From: Reinekea blandensis MED297
Lineage (GTDB): Bacteria > Pseudomonadota > Gammaproteobacteria > Pseudomonadales > Natronospirillaceae
Reading direction: 5' to 3'
DNA: 64,000 nt
NCBI RefSeq assembly: GCF_000153185.1
Contig: NZ_CH724152.1
Span: forward strand, 362,798 to 426,797
A model generated the notes under the pieces. That model saw only the letters and a program-made list of their open reading frames with translations. It searched no databases and was not told where the DNA came from. The first letter of the stretch is position 1. Every line of letters begins with the position of its first letter. A program made the position numbers and the translations under genes. Below, piece after piece: positions 31,952 to 41,242 of the stretch.

Positions 31952-32269
31952 ATGAACGCTGCAGTCGAGGTGGAGGGCAAGCTCGTTAAGGTTACGCCGG
32001 GTGACGAACTGAACATCTATACGGCGAATGATCTGCGTGACGAACTGACCGAGCGATTACATGGCGTCAGTCAGGTCAGCGTTGATCTGGCACAGGTTTC
32101 AGAAATGGACAGCGCAGGTTACCAATGGTTGGTGGCGGTCAAAAATCTGGGGCCCCGTTATACCGTGTCTTTTGTGAAACTCAGTGAGCCGGTGAAAGAT
32201 TTTCTGTCACTGCTTGGCGTCTTGTCTCAGTTTGATGGCAGTGCCTCTGAGGCGGAGGAGGACGCATGA
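31952..32269 (+). CDS. STAS-domain protein of chemotaxis operon
   Basis: A 105-residue stand-alone STAS domain (anti-sigma-factor antagonist fold). The conserved DSAG motif in SEMDSAGYQWL holds the Ser usually phosphorylated in SpoIIAA-type proteins. STAS proteins are found in a subset of chemosensory operons directly before cheA; a role as an input or partner switch is inferred. It has a strong AGGAGGAA ribosome binding site and overlaps the cheA start by 4 bp (ATGA). Confidence 0.88.
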   Translation: MNAAVEVEGKLVKVTPGDELNIYTANDLRDELTERLHGVSQVSVDLAQVSEMDSAGYQWLVAVKNLGPRYTVSFVKLSEPVKDFLSLLGVLSQFDGSASEAEEDA

Positions 32270-34560
32270 GCGAAGAGTCCGTCCATCACATCTTCCAGAC
32301 CGAGGCGGAAGAACTTCTGGTTGAAATGGAAGACGCGTTGCTGGCCCTGGAAGACGACCCAACGAACCAGGAACTGGTAAACTCTTTATTTCGCGCCATG
32401 CACACGATTAAAGGCGCCGCTGGCGTGTTCAACTTTAATCACATTACCGAGTTTACCCACCCGGTTGAAACCGAAGTCGACCTCATTCGACAGGGGCAGC
32501 GCACCGTCGACTCCAACCTGATTGCTACTCTGCTGAAAATTAAGGACCACACCTGGGCGCTGGTCGAATCCGCAGTTGATGGCGATGGCAGCCTGAGTAA
32601 TGCGTTGTACGAAACCGGAGAGGCGTTACTGCAAGAGCTGCAGGGAGAGCGCAGCGTTGCTCCGGCCGCAAAGGCGAACACTGCAACGTCCTCAGTTGAA
32701 CGCGCACCAGAATCGTCCACTTCCAACGGTCACAGCCGAGCGAACCCCATCGAGGAAATGTTTGCCCACGACTTTCACGACGATGACGAGCCGCCTGAAA
32801 GTGATGGCAGGATGGATAGTGATCAGTGGTTTATTTCATTGGATTTTCAGGCCGATGCGCTACGAAATGGTTTGGACCCGGCGTCGTTTATTTCGTACCT
32901 GTCCAATCTGGGAGACATCAATGACATCGTCACGCTGACGCATCGGGTACCCTCTCTGGAAAAGGCCGACTTTGAGTCCTGTTATCTGGGGTTTCGAATT
33001 GCCTTTGTCAGTCAGGCGAGCAAGGCCGACATCGAGGCTGTCTTTGAGTTTGCGTTAGACGATTGCACTGTCTCAATTTTGCCTCCACACAGTAAAGTCG
33101 CCACTTACCTGAAACAAATCGAAGACCTTCCGGAGCTGGAATCACTTCGCTTGGGAGACATCTTGCTGTCCATCGGCGCGGTGACGAAAGCGGAGTTGGA
33201 ACGCGCCTTGAATCTTCAGTCATCGGATGAAAACGGGGCTACTGAAGAACGGAAGAAAATCGGTGAGTTGCTGGTTGAACAGAAAGTTATTGAACAACCG
33301 GTGATTGAGCGAGCGCTGAAAAAACAACAGAAGTCGCGTGAACAATCTCAAACCATCCGGGTGGATTCTAATAAACTGGGGCAACTCATTAATCTGGTGG
33401 GCGAGTTGGTGACCTCCAGCGCAGCGATGAAAATCGTGGTTGAACGCTATCACATGCGCGATGCTGACGAAGTTGTCGCGGGCATGGAGCACCTGGTCGA
33501 GGAAATTCGCGATCATGCCCTGCAACTGCGCATGGTGCAGATAGGCGATACATTCTCCCGATTTCGCCGTGTGACACGCGATGTCTCCAATGAGCTTGGA
33601 AAGAAAATCGATCTGGTGATCAGTGGTGGTGAATCCGAGCTCGATAAAACCGTCGTGGAAAAAATTAATGACCCGTTGACGCATCTGGTTCGCAACGCGC
33701 TGGATCACGGTATCGAGCTGCCTTCAGAGCGCTTGGCAGCGGGTAAGCCGGAGGCAGGCACCATCACCCTCAATGCCTTTCATGATTCCGGACACATTGT
33801 CATTGAAGTGATCGATGACGGCCGAGGGCTCGACCCTGAAAAAATCCAGGCGAAGGCAGAAAAGGTCGGCTTGATCGAACCGGGCGTAACCTTAAGTCGC
33901 GCCGAGATCTTCCGGTTGGTTTTCGAGCCGGGTCTCAGTACCAAAGAACAGGCCAGTAATCTTTCTGGCCGCGGTGTCGGTATGGATGTGGTACGACGAA
34001 ACATCGAAGCGCTGCGCGGTTCGGTAGAGCTGGACAGTAACGTCGGCAAAGGAACACACATCACCATCAACCTGCCGCTCACCTTAGCCATCATCGATGG
34101 CTTTATGGTCGGTGCCGGGCATGAGCGCTACGTCATTCCGTTATCGATGGTTGAAGAGTGTGTCGAGTTTAATAACGGTGATTGGTATGAAGAAAAGGGG
34201 CAGAGCAACTTTATCAATCTTCGTGGTGAAGTGATGCCTTTTGTACGCCTGAGAACCTTCTTTCAGGTACCACAGCGGCAACAACGCCAGCACCGGGAAT
34301 CGCTGGTGGTGGTGCGCATGGGCCGCCACAAAGCCGGCTTTGTGGTCGATCAACTCTTCGGTGAACAGCAAACGGTGATCAAACCACTCGGCGATATCTT
34401 CCAACACCTCAAAGGGGTCAGCGGCGCTACCATTCTGGGCACCGGTGACATCGCACTTATTCTGGATGTCCAGGGTCTGTTGACCCTGGCCGGGAATCAA
34501 CACGCTCACCACAGTCAGGCAGTCGTGGGTTCAGAGGCGAACGAGCACACAGAAGGATAA
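32266..34560 (+). CDS. cheA: Chemotaxis histidine kinase CheA with MshEN-like motifs
   Basis: A 764-residue CheA. The Hpt domain has phosphoacceptor H46 in MHTIKGAAG. A linker and a small domain (about 180-285) replace the usual P2. Two 24-residue segments, RLGDILLSIGAVTKAELERA at 295 onward (ending Q318) and KIGELLVEQKVIEQPVIERA at 331 onward (ending Q354), match the MshEN pattern RLGxx..G..Q known for c-di-GMP binding. P3 dimerisation, the ATPase domain (N box VRNALDHGIE, then DDGRGLDPEK and GRGVGMDVVR) and a CheW-like P5 follow. Kinase residues look intact. c-di-GMP binding is inference; the spacer is 12 rather than the usual 23 residues. Confidence 0.92.
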   Translation: MSEESVHHIFQTEAEELLVEMEDALLALEDDPTNQELVNSLFRAMHTIKGAAGVFNFNHITEFTHPVETEVDLIRQGQRTVDSNLIATLLKIKDHTWALVESAVDGDGSLSNALYETGEALLQELQGERSVAPAAKANTATSSVERAPESSTSNGHSRANPIEEMFAHDFHDDDEPPESDGRMDSDQWFISLDFQADALRNGLDPASFISYLSNLGDINDIVTLTHRVPSLEKADFESCYLGFRIAFVSQASKADIEAVFEFALDDCTVSILPPHSKVATYLKQIEDLPELESLRLGDILLSIGAVTKAELERALNLQSSDENGATEERKKIGELLVEQKVIEQPVIERALKKQQKSREQSQTIRVDSNKLGQLINLVGELVTSSAAMKIVVERYHMRDADEVVAGMEHLVEEIRDHALQLRMVQIGDTFSRFRRVTRDVSNELGKKIDLVISGGESELDKTVVEKINDPLTHLVRNALDHGIELPSERLAAGKPEAGTITLNAFHDSGHIVIEVIDDGRGLDPEKIQAKAEKVGLIEPGVTLSRAEIFRLVFEPGLSTKEQASNLSGRGVGMDVVRRNIEALRGSVELDSNVGKGTHITINLPLTLAIIDGFMVGAGHERYVIPLSMVEECVEFNNGDWYEEKGQSNFINLRGEVMPFVRLRTFFQVPQRQQRQHRESLVVVRMGRHKAGFVVDQLFGEQQTVIKPLGDIFQHLKGVSGATILGTGDIALILDVQGLLTLAGNQHAHHSQAVVGSEANEHTEG

Positions 34561-34565
34561 CTCTC

Positions 34566-36500
34566 ATGTTTAAGAACCTTACTCTCAGTATGCAGATCAC
34601 AGGCGGCTATGCCTTGGTGCTATTGTTGCTGGTGATCGTTTCGGTCTCGTCCTATGTTGGACTGACACGTGCCGTCACAGGTTTTGACGATTACCGCAAT
34701 CTGGCACGGGACGCGAACCTGGCCGGTCGGATTCAAGCCAACATGTTGATCGTTGAAACCGAAGTGAACGCCTATATTTTTCAGGGCAATGAAGAAGCAC
34801 GAACCAATTTCCAGACGCGGTATGAATTGTTGCGGGAGTTGGTCGAAGAGGCGCAGGAGGAAATTAATAATCCGGCGCGTGCCAAGCTGGTCGATGAAAT
34901 TGACGAAGACTCTGTCGATTACCGAACCTACTTTAACCAGATTACCGGTTTAATTGACGATCGTGATCAGGAAGTGAATGACATTCTTGTGCCCATCGGT
35001 CAACGGCTGGTCACCGCCGTGTCTGAGATGATGCATTCTGCGTACTCAGACGGGGAGACTGACATAGCCTACCGTGCCGCCGATGTTCTCGAAGCTATAT
35101 TGCGCGCTCGGTTGGCTGCATCGAAGTTTCTCGAAGACAATGAAAGATCGAACCTGGACAGCTCTTTGAGCTACCTCCAGGATGCCCGAGCTGTTCGTCT
35201 TGAATCGTTGCGCTCGTCAGTGTTTGACACCGCACGCCGGGCTCAGGTGGTCCAACTGGAAAATGATTTAAAAGCCTATGAGCAGGGGTTAAACAATGTC
35301 TTCGAGACCATCTCAGAACGCAATCGGCTGATTGAGGATGAACTCATCCGTATTGCCTCCGAAGTCTCCCATGAAACTGAGAATCTGAAACTGTCAGTTC
35401 AGGAAGATCAGGATACTCTGGGGCCGATTGTCGAACGGCAGAACGAGCAAACCGTCCTGACGGTCGTCATCGTTTCCGTGGCTGCGGTGATTGTCGGTCT
35501 GTTCCTGGCTTGGTTCCTGGTGCGTGTCATTAAGCGACCTTTAGGCGGTGAGCCACGCGATATGGAAACCATTGCGCGTCGTCTTGCCGAAGGTGACCTC
35601 AGCATGACGTTCGAAAACCGTGAAGGCGCCACCGGGGTTTACAAAGCCATGATGGAAATGGTCGACAGCCTCAGTTCGGTCATTGCCGGTGTTCGATCCG
35701 GCTCTGATAACCTGTCCAGCGCCTCACAACAGGTCAGCAGTACGGCACAGAGCCTCAGCCAGGGCGCGACCGAGCAGGCGTCCGGTGTCGAGGAAACCAC
35801 CAGTGCGGTGGAAGAACTGAATGCCTCCGTTCAGCAGAACTCAGAAAATGCCAAAGTCACCAACGATATGGCCACCTCGGCTGCTGAAGAAGCCCGACAG
35901 GGCGGAGAAGCCGTTGACCAGACCGTGGCCGCTATGAAACAGATTGCCGATAAGATTGGTCTTATTGAGGACATTGCCTATAAAACCAACTTGTTGAGCT
36001 TGAATGCCGCCATTGAAGCGGCGCGTGCTGGTGAGCATGGTAAAGGCTTTACCGTTGTGGCGTCTGAGGTACGTAAGTTGGCGGAAAACAGCAGTATGAC
36101 GGCGCAGGAAATCAACAAACTGGCGACAGAGAGCGTTGGCATCGCTGAAAACGCCGGACGGCTGATTTCCAACATCGTACCGAACATTCAGAAGACATCC
36201 GATCTGGTTCAGGAAATTACCTCATCGTCTGATGAACAGGCGATTGGTATTGCCCAAATCAATGACTCCATGTCTCAACTGGATAAGGCAACGCAACAGA
36301 ATGCTTCCGCGTCGGAAGAACTGGCTGCGACGGCAGAAGAACTGAACGGACAGGCCAATCAGCTCTTGGAATCTGTCGAGTTCTTTAAACTCAGCCAGAC
36401 GCAAACCGGTACACGCATGGCCTCACCAGCCAAGCCGGCCTCGTCTCGATCGGCGGGTGACTATTCGGCGCCGGACAGTAAAGACTTTGAGCGTTTTTAA
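34566..36500 (+). CDS. Methyl-accepting chemotaxis protein
   Basis: A 644-residue receptor. TM1 is at about 12-32 and TM2 at about 297-322; the periplasmic part is a long helical bundle rich in Glu/Asp, like 4HB/HBM-type sensors, with no ligand motif I can name. A HAMP domain follows (PLGGEPRDMETIARRLAEGD), then the signalling domain with the tip segment [20 protein letters not shown]. After a flexible Ser/Ala-rich linker it ends in DFERF, which fits the CheR/CheB-tethering pentapeptide pattern x-[aromatic]-x-x-[aromatic]. It lies 5 bp after cheA. Confidence 0.9.
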   Translation: MFKNLTLSMQITGGYALVLLLLVIVSVSSYVGLTRAVTGFDDYRNLARDANLAGRIQANMLIVETEVNAYIFQGNEEARTNFQTRYELLRELVEEAQEEINNPARAKLVDEIDEDSVDYRTYFNQITGLIDDRDQEVNDILVPIGQRLVTAVSEMMHSAYSDGETDIAYRAADVLEAILRARLAASKFLEDNERSNLDSSLSYLQDARAVRLESLRSSVFDTARRAQVVQLENDLKAYEQGLNNVFETISERNRLIEDELIRIASEVSHETENLKLSVQEDQDTLGPIVERQNEQTVLTVVIVSVAAVIVGLFLAWFLVRVIKRPLGGEPRDMETIARRLAEGDLSMTFENREGATGVYKAMMEMVDSLSSVIAGVRSGSDNLSSASQQVSSTAQSLSQGATEQASGVEETTSAVEELNASVQQNSENAKVTNDMATSAAEEARQGGEAVDQTVAAMKQIADKIGLIEDIAYKTNLLSLNAAIEAARAGEHGKGFTVVASEVRKLAENSSMTAQEINKLATESVGIAENAGRLISNIVPNIQKTSDLVQEITSSSDEQAIGIAQINDSMSQLDKATQQNASASEELAATAEELNGQANQLLESVEFFKLSQTQTGTRMASPAKPASSRSAGDYSAPDSKDFERF

Positions 36501-36518
36501 TCCGACGGGGAGTGTCGT

Positions 36519-37091
36519 ATGAACGTATCATCAAAAGACGCCGGTCATCTGTCGGACACGGCTGACGTCAGTCAGTACCTGACTTTTCAGGCCGGTCAGG
36601 AAACACTGGCCATTGCGATACTGGATGTGAAAGAGATCATCGAAATTGAAGCCATTACCCGGGTTCCGATGATGCCGGATTTTATCTGCGGCATTATTAA
36701 CCTTCGTGGCCAGGTGGTGCCGGTAATCGATTTGGCCCGGAGGCTTGGGCGCGACGCTTCGGTGACGACGAAAAAGTCCTGTATTGTGTTGGTGGAAGTG
36801 CATCACCAGGGCAGCAGTCAGTTCATTGGGATGATGGTAGACGAAGTGAACGAAATCCTTGAGATTGATGAGCAGCACACCCAGCCGCCCCCGGAGTTCG
36901 GTACGGATATCCGCACTGACTTTATTCAGGCGATGGGGCGCGTGGATGAACGATTTATCATCTTGCTGGATGTGAACCATGTATTGTCGGTGTCGGATAT
37001 CAGCGCCTTGAGTCAGGTGGTTAAACAGGCGAAAGCCGAATCGCTGACGACACAGGATTCTGATTCCGGTGACGCATCAGATGCGTCTTAG
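36519..37091 (+). CDS. cheW: Chemotaxis coupling protein CheW
   Basis: A 190-residue CheW. Family features include YLTFQAGQETLAIAILDVKEI at the start, the ITRVPMMPDFICGIINLRGQ segment and VVPVIDL. The C-terminal tail after residue 165 is longer than in E. coli CheW and is acidic and unstructured. It couples the MCP tip to CheA. It sits 18 bp after the MCP gene, and the next gene follows by 8 bp. Confidence 0.93.
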   Translation: MNVSSKDAGHLSDTADVSQYLTFQAGQETLAIAILDVKEIIEIEAITRVPMMPDFICGIINLRGQVVPVIDLARRLGRDASVTTKKSCIVLVEVHHQGSSQFIGMMVDEVNEILEIDEQHTQPPPEFGTDIRTDFIQAMGRVDERFIILLDVNHVLSVSDISALSQVVKQAKAESLTTQDSDSGDASDAS

Positions 37092-37099
37092 AGTCACCG

Positions 37100-37930
37100 A
37101 TGACCATGACCGCAAGGGTAAGCACCGGCCCGATCCTCCACGACCGTGACTTTCGCCGTGTTCAGAAACACCTGTATGAACACGCAGGCATTCATTTGTC
37201 GGACGGTAAAAAACCGTTGGTCGCCAGCCGCCTGTTGTCCCGGTTAAAAGCCTCCGGGCTGTCGACCTATGCTGATTATATTGACCACACACTGGATAAT
37301 CCGGAGTCTGCCGAGCATCAGGCTCTGATCGACTCGCTGACGACCAATGAAACCTATTTTTTTCGTGAGCCCGAGCACTTTACTTTTCTGGAACAGCTGC
37401 TGGCCGAACACCGGAACAAAAAGCACTGGCGCATCTGGTCCGGAGCTTCATCCACCGGTGAAGAAATTTATTCGCTGGCCATGGTGCTGGCGGATCATCT
37501 GGGTTTAAACGGTCAATGGGAAGTGGTGGGAACGGACCTAAGCCACAAAGTCATTGCCGAAGCGGTGCGCGGTCACTATCCAATGTCACGGCACGAAGGC
37601 ATTAGTTTGCAACGGTTAAAACGCTATTGCCTGAAAGGTGTCGGGCCGCAGGAAGGCACGTTGCTGATCGACGATGCATTGAAGCGGCATGTGCGTTTTT
37701 CCATTCGAAACCTGATGCAATCGACACGCAGTGAAGAACGGTACGACATCATTTTTTTACGCAATGTCATGATCTATTTTAATAACGCATCCAAACAAAC
37801 GGTACTGAACAATGTACTGCGTCAACTGAAAGTTGGCGGCTACTTTTTTATTTCGCACACTGAGTCGTTAATGAACACCACGCATCGGCTCGAACCGGTT
37901 AAATCATCCATCTATCGGCTGACTGAATGA
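37100..37930 (+). CDS. cheR: Chemotaxis methyltransferase CheR
   Basis: A 276-residue SAM-dependent glutamate methyltransferase. The N-terminal helical domain has GIHLSDGKKPLVASRL; the SAM site is visible in WSGASSTGEEIYSLAM, and FLRNVMIYF and GGYFFISHTES are typical of CheR. It methylates receptor glutamates. Two in-frame ATGs (37100, 37106) are possible starts. Its last bases overlap the cheD start (ATGA). Confidence 0.93.
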   Translation: MTMTARVSTGPILHDRDFRRVQKHLYEHAGIHLSDGKKPLVASRLLSRLKASGLSTYADYIDHTLDNPESAEHQALIDSLTTNETYFFREPEHFTFLEQLLAEHRNKKHWRIWSGASSTGEEIYSLAMVLADHLGLNGQWEVVGTDLSHKVIAEAVRGHYPMSRHEGISLQRLKRYCLKGVGPQEGTLLIDDALKRHVRFSIRNLMQSTRSEERYDIIFLRNVMIYFNNASKQTVLNNVLRQLKVGGYFFISHTESLMNTTHRLEPVKSSIYRLTE

Positions 37931-38538
37931 AGCTTCCCGAGCACTTCCGATCGATGAGTATGACCACCATTGCCGCCGGTGAACATTTTGTCACCCGGCG
38001 CAAGGAAGTGGTGAAAACCCTGTTGGGCTCCTGTGTGGCAGTGTGTCTGTTTGATCCGAAAAACCGGGTGATCGGGATGAACCATTTCCTGTTGCCGGCC
38101 GATCGGGTTCGGGCCGATGAAGTCATGGCGACGCGGGCCGGTTTTTACGGGATCAATGCTATGGAGTTGTTGATCAATGCTATGCTGAAAAAACAAGCGG
38201 AGCGTCGGTTTATGCAGGCTAAAGTGTTTGGTGGAGGCAATGTGCTGAAACCCAAAGATGGTTTGAACCAAGCCTATGAAATCGGCCGCATTAACATTGA
38301 GTTTGTCCGTGAGTTTTTGCAACGGGAACATTTGCCGATTGTCACCGAAGATGTGGGCGGGCAACACGGCCGGGTCATCTATTTTGATGCCACCGATTAT
38401 TCGGTGTACCGAAGTTTAATCGATTCGACGCAGGAACGTACGGTTCGAGTCCGTGAAACACAGTTGCTGCATCGTGCTGAAGAACAAGTCAAACAAGAGG
38501 GGGATAACGTGCAGATCTGGAATGAGGATGACGTATGA
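37927..38538 (+). CDS. cheD: Chemoreceptor glutamine deamidase CheD
   Basis: A 203-residue CheD. The catalytic Cys and His are in [12 protein letters not shown] and GMNHFLLP, with the Thr/Gly-rich KVFGGGNV segment following. It deamidates receptor glutamines and in some bacteria regulates CheC-type phosphatases, none of which is seen here. The C-terminal extension is longer than in minimal CheD proteins. It overlaps cheR and cheB by 4 bp each. Confidence 0.92.
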   Translation: MKLPEHFRSMSMTTIAAGEHFVTRRKEVVKTLLGSCVAVCLFDPKNRVIGMNHFLLPADRVRADEVMATRAGFYGINAMELLINAMLKKQAERRFMQAKVFGGGNVLKPKDGLNQAYEIGRINIEFVREFLQREHLPIVTEDVGGQHGRVIYFDATDYSVYRSLIDSTQERTVRVRETQLLHRAEEQVKQEGDNVQIWNEDDV

Positions 38539-39605
38539 TCAACGTTGCGATTGTTGATGATTCCGCCGTTGTTCGTCAGGTATTAACGCATTTGATTTCC
38601 GACGCGCCGGATATCCATCTGCTCGGTGCCGCTCGTGATCCGATTTTTGCAATGAAACTGTTCGAGAAACAATGGCCCGATGTGATCATTCTCGACATCG
38701 AAATGCCCCGAATGGATGGCATTACCTTTCTCAAAAAAGTGATGGCCGAACATCCGACCCCGGTGGTGATTTGTTCAACGCTCACGGACAACGGTGCGTC
38801 CGTCACCATGGAAGCGATGTCTTCGGGGGCGGTCGACATCATCACCAAACCAAAGGCGGGCCTCAAAGGCTTCCTTGAAGAGTCAAAGAGCCGCCTGTTG
38901 CAGGCGATTCGCGCGGCAGGCAAAGCGCGCGTGCGGAAAATGCGACTCAGTGGCGGCACGCAGAGCCCCATGCCGGTCACGCCGAAGTATACGGCGGATC
39001 AGGTCATTCCAGCGTCGACCAAAGCCATGGATGAAACCACCGACCGGGTCGTGGCCTTGGGTACATCGACCGGTGGCACGCACGCCCTTGAACAGGTGCT
39101 GACCCGGTTGCCGGTCACGACCACAGGTATTGTGGTCGTGCAGCACATGCCGGAACAGTTCACGTCGGCCTTTGCTGAGCGCCTGAACGGACTGTGCGCA
39201 ATGCGGGTGAAAGAAGCTGAACAAAACGATCGCGTCATTCCTGGTCAAGTGCTCATTGCCAATGGTGGTAAACACATGATGTTGCATCGCAGTGGAGCTC
39301 AGTATCGGGTCCAGCTGAAAGACGGTCCGTTGGTCAGCCGGCATCGTCCGTCGGTGGATGTACTGTTTCGATCGGTCGCTACCTCAGCAGGTAAAAACGC
39401 ATTGGGTATTATCATGACCGGAATGGGCGACGACGGCGCTAAAGGGTTACTGGAAATGCGTCAGGCGGGCGCTCGCACCTTTGCGCAGGATGAAGCCAGT
39501 TGTGTGGTTTATGGTATGCCTCGAGAAGCAATGAAGATTGGTGCTGCCGGCGGCGAGTTGGCCTTGGATGATGTGCCCAGGGAAATCCAGCGGTTTTCCG
39601 GTTGA
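38535..39605 (+). CDS. cheB: Chemotaxis methylesterase CheB
   Basis: A 356-residue response regulator-methylesterase. The receiver domain has D8/D9 and phosphoacceptor D54 ([10 protein letters not shown]). After a linker of about 40 residues, the esterase domain has the Ser in LGTSTGGT, His in VVQHM and Asp in GMGDDGAKG. It demethylates and deamidates receptors when phosphorylated by CheA. It is the last gene of the operon; no terminator with a clear T-run was found within the 41 bp to the next, convergent gene. Confidence 0.94.
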   Translation: MINVAIVDDSAVVRQVLTHLISDAPDIHLLGAARDPIFAMKLFEKQWPDVIILDIEMPRMDGITFLKKVMAEHPTPVVICSTLTDNGASVTMEAMSSGAVDIITKPKAGLKGFLEESKSRLLQAIRAAGKARVRKMRLSGGTQSPMPVTPKYTADQVIPASTKAMDETTDRVVALGTSTGGTHALEQVLTRLPVTTTGIVVVQHMPEQFTSAFAERLNGLCAMRVKEAEQNDRVIPGQVLIANGGKHMMLHRSGAQYRVQLKDGPLVSRHRPSVDVLFRSVATSAGKNALGIIMTGMGDDGAKGLLEMRQAGARTFAQDEASCVVYGMPREAMKIGAAGGELALDDVPREIQRFSG

Positions 39606-39646
39606 GTACGGCGGGCCTCAGGTTCTGCAAGCCGTGACGGAAACCA

Positions 39647-40264
39647 TTACCGAACCGGATAAGACTCGACCAGCGTCGCAATGATCGACTGTGGATCGTC
39701 AGTGTCCGACGTTAAAAAGGTTTCATGCACTCTGACTGCCAGTGCCGCGCGCTGACTGGCAGCCGGTGGCACATAGCCATCAGGGAACGATTGCGCATGG
39801 CCGTTTAAAAACTCCATGGCAGACTTTATAGCGGCGGCGCTTCGCCGGCTCTGATCGTTTGCGTAAGAAAACTCCCAGGCGTCGATGCGTTCAGCCATGA
39901 CGTCACTTTCGTCCTGGGTTTCAGCGCCTGTCGCGGCCAATACCCGGCAGTCGTATTGGCGGCAGGTTTCCGGCCGGTCCGGATAAATGCTGCAGCCACC
40001 GTCGATAAACATCGGGCAATGACCCTGCTCGTTATACCCCAGTAAATCAAACCCCTCAGGCAGTCCCGGTGCGGGAAACAGCAAATTGTCGGGGATACGA
40101 GTGCGGGCGGCGTTATCGGTTGGCCGAACCAAAATAAATTTGGATGACGTACAACAGCCCACACATTCACCACAGGGCACGTTGCCCGACTGCCGGCCTT
40201 TCATGGTGTCGATGAAGTCTTTCAGCCATTGAGAAAACTCTCCGGCGTTGATTTGAGTCTTCAT
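39647..40264 (-). CDS. YkgJ-type cysteine-cluster protein
   Basis: A 205-residue protein with the cysteine cluster of the YkgJ/UPF0153 (zinc/iron-chelating) family: PCGECVGCCTSSKF near residue 30 and CSIYPDRPETCRQYDCR near residue 95. The family is predicted to chelate a metal; its function is not established. It is convergent with cheB and preceded by a good GGAGG-type site. No membrane segment or signal peptide is visible. No operon partner is apparent. Confidence 0.85.
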   Translation of the reverse strand: MKTQINAGEFSQWLKDFIDTMKGRQSGNVPCGECVGCCTSSKFILVRPTDNAARTRIPDNLLFPAPGLPEGFDLLGYNEQGHCPMFIDGGCSIYPDRPETCRQYDCRVLAATGAETQDESDVMAERIDAWEFSYANDQSRRSAAAIKSAMEFLNGHAQSFPDGYVPPAASQRAALAVRVHETFLTSDTDDPQSIIATLVESYPVR

Positions 40265-40389
40265 ATCGCCTCCTGGCTGCTCGATGGGTTGTCCTTTGAT
40301 GCTTTTTACGGGATTTCTTAGCCATCCTGACGCCTTAACTGCGACGTGTCTACTTATGGAAATGCAAGCGTCACCATGGAGGCTGTTGG

Positions 40390-41154
40390 CTATCTGGTCA
40401 GATGACGATACTCGAGGGGCGCCATGTCGTGTGTTTTGCGAAACGCGCGAATGAAGCCGCTTTCACTTTGATATCCGCACATATAGGCAATCCATTTCAC
40501 CGGTTTGGACGAGTTTTTCAGATAGTCTTCTGCCCGGCGCAGGCGCAGTCGTTTCAGATATTGATAGGGAGGGATGCCAAACTCCTGATGGAACAGGTAG
40601 TTGAGCTGGTTTGTCGTAAGACCAAAATTGACAGCAATGCTTTCGGTACTGAGTGATTCGCGAATATTCACGTTCAGAAAATTCAGAATGCCGTCCAGCC
40701 GTGAACGGACGTTTTGCTGGGCTTCGTTGGCAGGTACCAGGTGCAATCGACAGGCGCTGTATAGGTAGTGGCAGTAAGTTAACGAATCGTAGCGGCAGCG
40801 TTGCAGACAATGTAGGGCATCGTCAGCAAACTGTTGTGGCGTGAGTGGCCCGCTCCAGCGAAAAACGGACCCGTCTTCTGAGCGCTGGGGTTCTTTGATC
40901 AGAAACGACAGAACAATGCATTCGTAAGGCGTGCCTTGATCATCACTGTGGATGGTTTTATCACCTTCATGCATCCAGATGACATCACCCGACGTGACCG
41001 GGATGGATTGTCCATCTTGTTCCAGAATGGCCCGACCCGATAAGATGATCTCAAATTCTTCATGGTTGGGTTTGATGGTTCGTGAGGCAAAACGCTGATT
41101 GCCGGTGCGAAACGGCATCAGCGCCCAGAGCCCAATCACGTTGCTGGTCGACAA
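40390..41154 (-). CDS. AraC-family transcriptional regulator with cupin sensor
   Basis: A 254-residue regulator. The N-terminal half is a cupin-like beta barrel (FEIILSGRAILEQDGQSIPV, GDVIWMHEGDKT). The C-terminal half has two helix-turn-helix motifs typical of AraC/XylS (STESIAVNFGLTTNQLNYLF and KWIAYMCGYQSESGFIRAFRK). It lies immediately downstream of the GH16 gene on the same strand, separated by a terminator, so it may regulate glycan use. The inducer is unknown. Confidence 0.88.
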   Translation of the reverse strand: MSTSNVIGLWALMPFRTGNQRFASRTIKPNHEEFEIILSGRAILEQDGQSIPVTSGDVIWMHEGDKTIHSDDQGTPYECIVLSFLIKEPQRSEDGSVFRWSGPLTPQQFADDALHCLQRCRYDSLTYCHYLYSACRLHLVPANEAQQNVRSRLDGILNFLNVNIRESLSTESIAVNFGLTTNQLNYLFHQEFGIPPYQYLKRLRLRRAEDYLKNSSKPVKWIAYMCGYQSESGFIRAFRKTHDMAPLEYRHLTR

Positions 41155-41198
41155 GGGTCCATCTCCATCAATGAAAATGAAACCTTGCCACAGTCGCT

Positions 41199-41226
41199 AA
41201 AAAACCGGAACCCGAAATGGGTTCCG
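41199..41226 (-). terminator. Rho-independent terminator of GH16 gene
   Basis: Read on the minus strand, CGGAACCC-ATTTC-GGGTTCCG is followed by GTTTTTTAG. It is a perfect 8-bp stem located 17 bp after the GH16 stop codon. Confidence 0.88.
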
Positions 41227-41242
41227 TTCAGAGGGTAAGGCG

